Shown in pieces: positions 6,583 through 10,225 of a DNA stretch of 10,225 nt. Numbering within the stretch: the first letter of the stretch is position 1; each line of letters begins with the position of its first letter. The notes under the pieces are model-generated. The model was not told the DNA's origin, did not search any database, and saw only the letters and a program-made list of their open reading frames with translations. Origin of the DNA: an uncultured Eubacterium sp. (GTDB lineage: Bacteria > Bacillota > Clostridia > Lachnospirales > Lachnospiraceae); NCBI GenBank assembly GCA_910580075.1, contig CAJTVR010000041.1:1-10225 (forward strand), in the 5' to 3' direction. A program made the position numbers and the translations under genes.

Positions 6583-6748
6583 CAGGACACGGACTGAGTG
6601 CCGTGCCTGTGCGGGTATTTGGCGGATGCCGTGAGGGCCGGATTCCGGCAGAATCTGCTGTGCTGCAGATTTGGTGCTGTGTTATCCTGCTGTGGGATAT
6701 TTGAGCCAAAGCAGTGCGGAGAATTCTGCCAGGGTCTGGCATTCTGCT
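6583..6748. other. Cluster of hairpins in a 431-bp gene-free region (6402-6832)
   Basis: No gene can be supported between the CYTH and DJ-1 starts. Within it, five inverted repeats follow one another. CAGG-a-CACGG pairs with CCGTGCCTG (6583-6609). GCCGG pairs with CCGGC around ATT (about 6637-6649). AATCTGC pairs with GCAGATT (6652-6671). TATCC pairs with GGATA (6683-6699). TGCCAG pairs with CTGGCA around GGT (6727-6741), and that last stem can extend outward with bulges (AGCAG with CTGCT). No T-run marks a terminator and no known riboswitch core is recognisable. It may be a structured RNA, a long 5' leader of the DJ-1 gene, or a repeat-derived element. Confidence 0.4.
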
Positions 6749-6832
6749 GACAAGGTGTACATGGAAACTGATTTCTGTCTGAATATGCGCAGGCATGTTA
6801 CAAAAAATAAAAAATTCTGGAGGTAATAGAAA

Positions 6833-7378
6833 ATGAGTAAAATTGCAGTTTTTTTTGCTGACGGGTGCGAGGAAATTGAAGGACTGACTGTGGTGGATAT
6901 GCTGCGGCGGGCTAATGTGGATGTAGTCAGCGTGTCTGTTACAGGAAAACTTGAAATTCATGGTTCTCATAATATAACGTTTTTTGCGGACACCTTATTT
7001 GAAGACGCAGACATGGACAGCTTTGACGGCGCAGTGCTTCCTGGAGGAGCTGTCGGTACGGAAAATCTTGGTGCACATGAAGGAGTTGTGGCAGTGATGA
7101 AAAAGTTTGCAGAGAATGGAAAACTGACTGCAGCGATCTGCGCGGCTCCGAGTGTCCTTGGACAAAATGGAATCTTAAAAGGAAAACGTGCGACCTGTCA
7201 TCCTGGATGGGAAGCAAAGCTGCCGGGTGCGGTTATTTCTGAGGAAACGGCAGTGACAGATGAAAATATCATTACAAGCCGCGGCATGGGGACAGCTATT
7301 GATTTTTCACTGGCAATTATTTCAAAACTTACAGATGAGAATACCGTATCGCAGGTACGGAAAGGTATTGTATATTAG
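6833..7378 (+). CDS. DJ-1/PfpI family protein
   Basis: The 181-residue protein is a compact cytoplasmic DJ-1 superfamily member of the DJ-1/ThiJ/YajL type. The nucleophile elbow is Cys103 in AAICAAPSVLG. Glu16 in GCEEIE matches DJ-1 Glu18, and His123 in TCHP matches DJ-1 His126; the PGG motif is at 70-72. Family members sense or buffer oxidative stress, act as chaperones, or act on glyoxal-type carbonyl compounds; which applies here cannot be decided. The length is normal. GGAGG at 6819-6823 lies 9 bases before the ATG. The gene faces the SGNH hydrolase gene and has its own long intergenic leader region. Confidence 0.92.
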   Translation: MSKIAVFFADGCEEIEGLTVVDMLRRANVDVVSVSVTGKLEIHGSHNITFFADTLFEDADMDSFDGAVLPGGAVGTENLGAHEGVVAVMKKFAENGKLTAAICAAPSVLGQNGILKGKRATCHPGWEAKLPGAVISEETAVTDENIITSRGMGTAIDFSLAIISKLTDENTVSQVRKGIVY

Positions 7379-7412
7379 ACAGAAGATATATTGGCAGAGC
7401 CATACAGAAAAA

Positions 7413-7467
7413 CCAGACAGTGTTAAAAAAAGTTTCTCATAAAAGTTCTTTTTTAAGCACTGCCTGG
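7413..7467. terminator. Long A/T-tract hairpin between convergent genes
   Basis: CCAG-a-CAGTG followed by TTAAAAAAAG (7413-7432) pairs with CTTTTTTAAG-CACTG-c-CTGG (7448-7467), interrupted only by one mismatch and one bulge. It lies between the 3' ends of the DJ-1 gene and the minus-strand SGNH hydrolase gene, so it probably works as a bidirectional terminator. The T-tract is inside the stem, which is atypical. Confidence 0.55.
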
Positions 7468-7490
7468 ACTGCTGCAAGACTTCAGCAGTC
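7467..7490. repeat. Perfect 8-bp inverted repeat
   Basis: GACTGCTG (7467-7474) and CAGCAGTC (7483-7490) pair around an 8-base loop, immediately after the longer hairpin. A further weak pair, CATTG with CAATG, follows (7490-7510). The rest of 7379-7561 shows no gene. Confidence 0.5.
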
Positions 7491-7561
7491 ATTGAAATAA
7501 TGCTGCAATGAACAAAAAATGTATACCGGTGTGTGATTACGGACAGAAATATGCAGCGGAA

Positions 7562-8755
7562 TTATTTTATTTTTATTTTTTTCGCACTGCTGTTTTTTCC
7601 ATAATAAGTAACTCCTTTAACGGTGCGGTAGCTTCTGGCTTTTATGTAATAGGTTTTACCAGATTTTAATTTAGAAGAATTTGTCTGGTACGTCTTTTTT
7701 GAAACAGAAGCCAGTTTTTTATAACTGCCGCCTTTGGCTGAGGCGTAGCGCAGTTCATATCCGTCTGCGTCTGCAGGAAGGCTGGTTTTTATGGTAAGCT
7801 TTACTTTACTGCTTCCTGTGAGAGAAGTGATGGCAGCTGCCTTTGGAGCATTTGCATCTTTTAATGCGTCAATCAGCAGGCCGGCAATCGCTTTATGGCC
7901 TTTTACGGAAGGATGCGGGTCCAGGTTTAAAGATTTCAGGTTTTCCAGTCCTGTATCAAAATGTACATTTGTCAGTTCTTCCTGATGAAATGCCGTATAT
8001 ACGTCAATCAGGGTATAATCTTTAGAATCTGAAGCAAAAGCCTGATTGATTTCGCTGATATAAGTTTCAGCCATTTCACCGATTCTTGGGATGGAAGCAA
8101 ACGGGTTATAAATATTTGTTACATAAATCTGAGCATCCGGTGCTTTTTCGCGCAGCGTATTTATAATTAGTTCAAGCTGCTTTGGAAATGCGGCTGCTTT
8201 TTCATGGAGCAGGGGATGATCTGCTAATTCACTCAGAAGTTCTTCTGACTGCTGGTAATATTTTAGCAGGTCAGTCAGGTCTGGATGGGGCATGGATGCT
8301 CCGTTTTTCAGCTGTTCTTCAATGACAGACGAGTCAATGGTATCAGTCTGTATGCCGAAATAATTCATTAAAATTTCGATAAATGGCAGCAGCAGGTCAT
8401 TGGAGCCGACTGACACCGTGATAATGTCTGAATTCTGTAAATCATCGTCCGCCCTGCCGGATTGAAGGATCTCGATGCAGGCGCTGCTGTCGTCGCCGGT
8501 AACGGCATAATTAGAGGACTCCGTATGCAGAAAATCAGCAAGAAGAGCCTGATAGCTGTCTTTCGGGGCATATTCCTGGTCGGCGGAATAACCGTTTAAT
8601 CCGTATCCGGCTGCAATGCTGTCGCCAAAAGCGGTATAGGCTGTTTTATCATCCTGTGCTGCGCCAATGGCACAAAGCGGGCCTGTGCATAAGAACATAC
8701 AGGACACACAGAGTGAAACCAGCAGGGCACAGATTCTTTTTTTCATATCAGTCAT
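7562..8755 (-). CDS. Secreted SGNH/GDSL hydrolase with FN3-like tail
   Basis: A 397-residue esterase/lipase-type protein. An N-terminal signal peptide (MKKRICALLVSLCVSCMFLC, ending near AIGAAQ) directs export. Block I is FGDSIAAGYG with nucleophile Ser46, block II Gly87 (AVTGDDS), block III Asn119 (VGSND) and block V His281 (LDPHPSVKGH). In block V the Asp (279) is two residues before the His rather than the classical three, where a Leu stands. After about residue 305 comes a fibronectin type III-like domain (DADGYELRYASAKGGSYKKL, SGKTYYIKARSY) ending in a Lys-rich tail, which suggests contact with polysaccharide or wall. The likely reaction is deacylation of a lipid, glycan or ester; the substrate is unknown. 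AGGAGG lies 10 bases before the ATG (8753-8755). It is divergent from the spore-protein gene. Confidence 0.9.
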   Translation of the reverse strand: MTDMKKRICALLVSLCVSCMFLCTGPLCAIGAAQDDKTAYTAFGDSIAAGYGLNGYSADQEYAPKDSYQALLADFLHTESSNYAVTGDDSSACIEILQSGRADDDLQNSDIITVSVGSNDLLLPFIEILMNYFGIQTDTIDSSVIEEQLKNGASMPHPDLTDLLKYYQQSEELLSELADHPLLHEKAAAFPKQLELIINTLREKAPDAQIYVTNIYNPFASIPRIGEMAETYISEINQAFASDSKDYTLIDVYTAFHQEELTNVHFDTGLENLKSLNLDPHPSVKGHKAIAGLLIDALKDANAPKAAAITSLTGSSKVKLTIKTSLPADADGYELRYASAKGGSYKKLASVSKKTYQTNSSKLKSGKTYYIKARSYRTVKGVTYYGKNSSAKKIKIK

Positions 8756-8815
8756 ATTTGAATTACCTCCTGAAATTTGAAATGGTTTATTATAAATAGG
8801 AAATGCTGCAGGAAA

Positions 8816-8845
8816 ATTATAGCATAAAAAGGGCGGTATTTACAA
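8816..8845 (-). promoter_or_regulatory. Extended -10 promoter of the SGNH hydrolase gene
   Basis: On the minus strand, TGC-TATAAT (TATAAT at 8821-8816) is an extended -10 with a perfect hexamer. TTGTAA (8845-8840, 4 of 6) lies 18 bases upstream. The predicted leader is about 55 bases long. Confidence 0.65.
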
Positions 8846-8866
8846 CCGGCTGCCAGTAATTACCAT

Positions 8867-8895
8867 TCATAAAAAAAGCCGATTCTTCCATACTA
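8867..8895 (+). promoter_or_regulatory. Sigma-G-like sporulation promoter of the spore-protein gene
   Basis: CATACTA at 8889-8895 fits the forespore sigma-G -10 consensus CATnHTA completely. TCATA at 8867-8871 fits the -35 consensus (G, then C/A, then ATR) at 4 of 5 positions, with a 17-base spacer. Forespore sigma-G control is the known mode for alpha/beta spore proteins, and the gene starts about 100 bases downstream. Confidence 0.65.
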
Positions 8896-8902
8896 ACATC
8901 AG

Positions 8903-8965
8903 ATAGCAGCAAGAACATTTCTGATAACAGTTCAGGCAGGCCTTAACTGTTATCCTTCCTGCTAT
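8903..8965 (+). other. Leader stem-loop of the spore-protein mRNA
   Basis: GATAACAGTT (8923-8932) and AACTGTTATC (8945-8954) make a perfect 10-bp stem. An outer pair, ATAGCAG (8903-8909) with CTGCTAT (8959-8965), encloses it. The structure starts about where the sigma-G-like promoter would begin transcription (near 8902) and ends 20 bases before the ribosome binding site. A role in mRNA stability is an inference. Confidence 0.6.
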
Positions 8966-8995
8966 TAAAAAAGATGAATATATATGGAGGACAAT

Positions 8996-9211
8996 ATGTC
9001 AAGTTCAAAAAATTCAAACTCAAATTCAGGCATGGCAGTACCGGAAGCAAAAGAAGCAATGAGACAGTTTAAAGAAGAAGTGGCGTCTGAATTAGGCGTA
9101 AACTTAAAGAATGGATATAATGGAGATCTGACATCCCGTGAGGCTGGCTCAATCGGCGGCGAGATGGTTAAAAAGATGATTATGAGACAGGAAGAACAGA
9201 TGAGGCAGTAA
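8996..9211 (+). CDS. Alpha/beta-type small acid-soluble spore protein (SASP)
   Basis: A 71-residue protein that in this family coats spore DNA, shifts it to an A-like form and protects it from UV and chemical damage, then is degraded at germination. VPEAKEAMRQFKEEVASELG (residues 15-34) contains the site of the germination protease GPR (EEVASE, expected cut Glu28-Val29). GVNLKNG and LTSREAGSIGGEMVKKM match the DNA-binding segment of the family. A Ser/Asn-rich N-terminus precedes it. The ATG at 8996 is chosen because TGGAGG at 8985-8990 is 5 bases upstream and overlaps the earlier in-frame ATG at 8984. It has its own promoter, leader hairpin and terminator, so it is monocistronic. It indicates an endospore-forming host. 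Confidence 0.95.
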   Translation: MSSSKNSNSNSGMAVPEAKEAMRQFKEEVASELGVNLKNGYNGDLTSREAGSIGGEMVKKMIMRQEEQMRQ

Positions 9212-9236
9212 TCTTAAATCAGATATGCTGCATTGC

Positions 9237-9274
9237 AAAAAAAGATGCCCGGGAAGGACTGGGCATCTTTTTTT
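9237..9274 (+). terminator. Intrinsic terminator of the spore-protein gene
   Basis: A perfect 14-bp stem pairs seven A plus GATGCCC (9237-9250) with GGGCATC plus seven T (9261-9274) around a 10-base loop. The A- and T-tracts would let it work in both directions. Confidence 0.92.
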
Positions 9275-9365
9275 GTATGCATGGGAGACGTGCTGCATAG
9301 GGGAGCAGGGGGAGATGATCCGGTGCCTGAGAGGACATTCCCCAGCGTATTCACATCCAGCCGCT

Positions 9366-9378
9366 ATCCTTTAAGGAT
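9366..9378. repeat. 13-base palindrome upstream of the tig promoter
   Basis: ATCCTT and AAGGAT are mirrored around a single T, about 35 bases upstream of the tig -10 element. It could be an operator, but a palindrome this short may be chance. The rest of 9275-9413 shows no feature I can support. Confidence 0.25.
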
Positions 9379-9413
9379 TTTGTGAAAAAATGCTGGTAAT
9401 TTAAAATACACTG

Positions 9414-9422
9414 TGTTATAAT
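9414..9422 (+). promoter_or_regulatory. Extended -10 promoter of the trigger factor gene
   Basis: TGT-TATAAT has a perfect -10 hexamer (9417-9422) with the TGn extension; the -35 region (TGGTAA, 9394-9399) is weak. The predicted leader of about 80 bases carries a small hairpin, AGCTG with CAGCT (9441-9456). Confidence 0.6.
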
Positions 9423-9510
9423 CTATAAATGACTGTAAATAGCTGGAATAACAGCTGGGGAAATCGCGCGAAGCGTGTTTCTTACAAGCTTTAAGGAGGA
9501 AATAAAAAGA

Positions 9511-10225
9511 ATGAGTGTACAGGTGGAAAATTTAGAAAAAAACATGGCAAAGCTTACCGTTACGGTTTCCGCTGATAAGTTTGAAAAAGCAATGCAGGAA
9601 GCTTATATGAAGCAGAGGGGTAATATCCGCATTCCTGGTTTCCGTAAAGGCAAAGTTCCAAGGGCAATGATTGAAAAAGTTTATGGTCCGGAAGTATTTT
9701 TTGATGATGCTGCTAATCTGGTCATCAATCAGGAATACCCGGAAGCAATGGATGAGAGCGGTCTGGAAATCGTATCCCGTCCGGATATTGAAGTAACCCA
9801 GATTGAAAAAGGAAAAGAGTTTGTTTTTGTCGCTGAAGTCGCAGTAAAACCGGATGTAAAGCTCGGAGAATATAAAGGCGTTAAGGTTACAAAATCAGAA
9901 GTGGCAGTAACAGATAAAGAGATAGATGCCGAGATTGAAAATACAAGAAAAATGCAGGCACGCACAGTGGAAGTGACAGACAGACCTGTACAGGAAGGCG
10001 ATACAGCTGTAATCGATTACGAAGGATTCTGCGACGGTGTTGCATTTGAAGGCGGAAAGGGTGAAAACCATGCGCTGGAAATCGGCTCACACTCCTTTAT
10101 AGATACGTTTGAAGAGCAGCTGATAGGAAAAAATGCCGGAGACGAGACAGAAGTGAATGTGACGTTCCCTGAAAAATATCATTCAGCAGAGCTGGCTGGA
10201 AAACCGGCATTATTTAAAGTTAAAA
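9511..10225 (+). CDS. tig: Trigger factor (ribosome-associated chaperone), 3' truncated by window end
   Basis: The first 238 codons are present; the family is usually about 430 residues. Trigger factor binds ribosomal protein L23 at the exit tunnel and shelters nascent chains. The signature GFRKGKVPR at residues 43-51 is the ribosome-docking loop of the N-terminal domain (1-115). Residues from about 160 onward form the FKBP-type peptidyl-prolyl isomerase domain (GDTAVIDYEGFCDGVAFEGG, LEIGSHSFIDTFEEQLIG). The C-terminal substrate-binding arms lie beyond the window. AAGGAGGA at 9493-9500 precedes the ATG by 10 bases. In many Firmicutes tig is followed by clpP and clpX, so these may follow outside the window (inference). 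Confidence 0.96.
   Translation, partial: MSVQVENLEKNMAKLTVTVSADKFEKAMQEAYMKQRGNIRIPGFRKGKVPRAMIEKVYGPEVFFDDAANLVINQEYPEAMDESGLEIVSRPDIEVTQIEKGKEFVFVAEVAVKPDVKLGEYKGVKVTKSEVAVTDKEIDAEIENTRKMQARTVEVTDRPVQEGDTAVIDYEGFCDGVAFEGGKGENHALEIGSHSFIDTFEEQLIGKNAGDETEVNVTFPEKYHSAELAGKPALFKVK

Noticed and set aside
6239..6970. Minus-strand open frame of 243 codons across the hairpin region
   Set aside because: It overlaps the CYTH gene in another frame and the DJ-1 start on the other strand, and shows no domain or credible start.
9300..9360. TPP-riboswitch-like words (GGGGAG and GCCTGAGAGGA)
   Set aside because: The second conserved half of the THI element (ACCTGAT and following) is absent and the next gene is not a thiamine gene.

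Overview
The window looks like chromosomal DNA from a spore-forming, low-to-mid-GC Gram-positive anaerobe, most likely a Lachnospiraceae-type Clostridium relative (Blautia, Dorea or similar). The reasons are strong AGGAGG-type ribosome binding sites, a small acid-soluble spore protein with a sigma-G-like promoter, a trigger factor of clostridial type, secreted proteins with Big_2-like or FN3-like C-terminal domains, and a Tn916-type integrase remnant. The genus assignment is inference from protein style, not a search result.

Left part (1 to about 1800): an accessory, mosaic zone. The first 10 bases hold the start of a minus-strand gene that leaves the window, preceded by a 15-codon ORF with its own ribosome binding site. 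A GC-rich, 5'-truncated tyrosine recombinase (integrase) remnant follows and reads through its own terminator hairpin. Next is a very AT-rich gene for an orphan class III nucleotidyl-cyclase-like protein, behind two tight palindromes. A 300-bp stretch with inverted GC skew then runs into the first third of a low-molecular-weight protein tyrosine phosphatase gene.

Middle part (about 1800 to 7400): ordinary chromosomal genes. These are a secreted subtilisin-family protease with a large insertion in its catalytic domain and a C-terminal Ig-like domain, a DUF1653 protein with a repeat-rich linker, a CYTH-domain triphosphate tunnel protein on the minus strand whose stop lies 5 bp from the DUF1653 stop, a 431-bp divergent intergenic region with a cluster of hairpins, and a DJ-1/PfpI protein.

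Right part (7400 to 10225): convergent to DJ-1 is a secreted SGNH/GDSL hydrolase with an FN3-like tail. Divergent from it is an alpha/beta-type spore protein gene with a sigma-G-like promoter, a long leader stem-loop and a strong terminator. The window ends inside tig (trigger factor). No rRNA, tRNA, CRISPR array or confidently recognisable riboswitch was seen.

Most genes appear to be single transcription units with their own promoters or terminators. The window shows no clear multi-gene operon. The most unusual items are the orphan cyclase-like gene and its palindromic control region, the composition breakpoint inside the phosphatase gene, the repeat-expanded DUF1653 protein and the unexplained hairpin cluster at 6583-6748.
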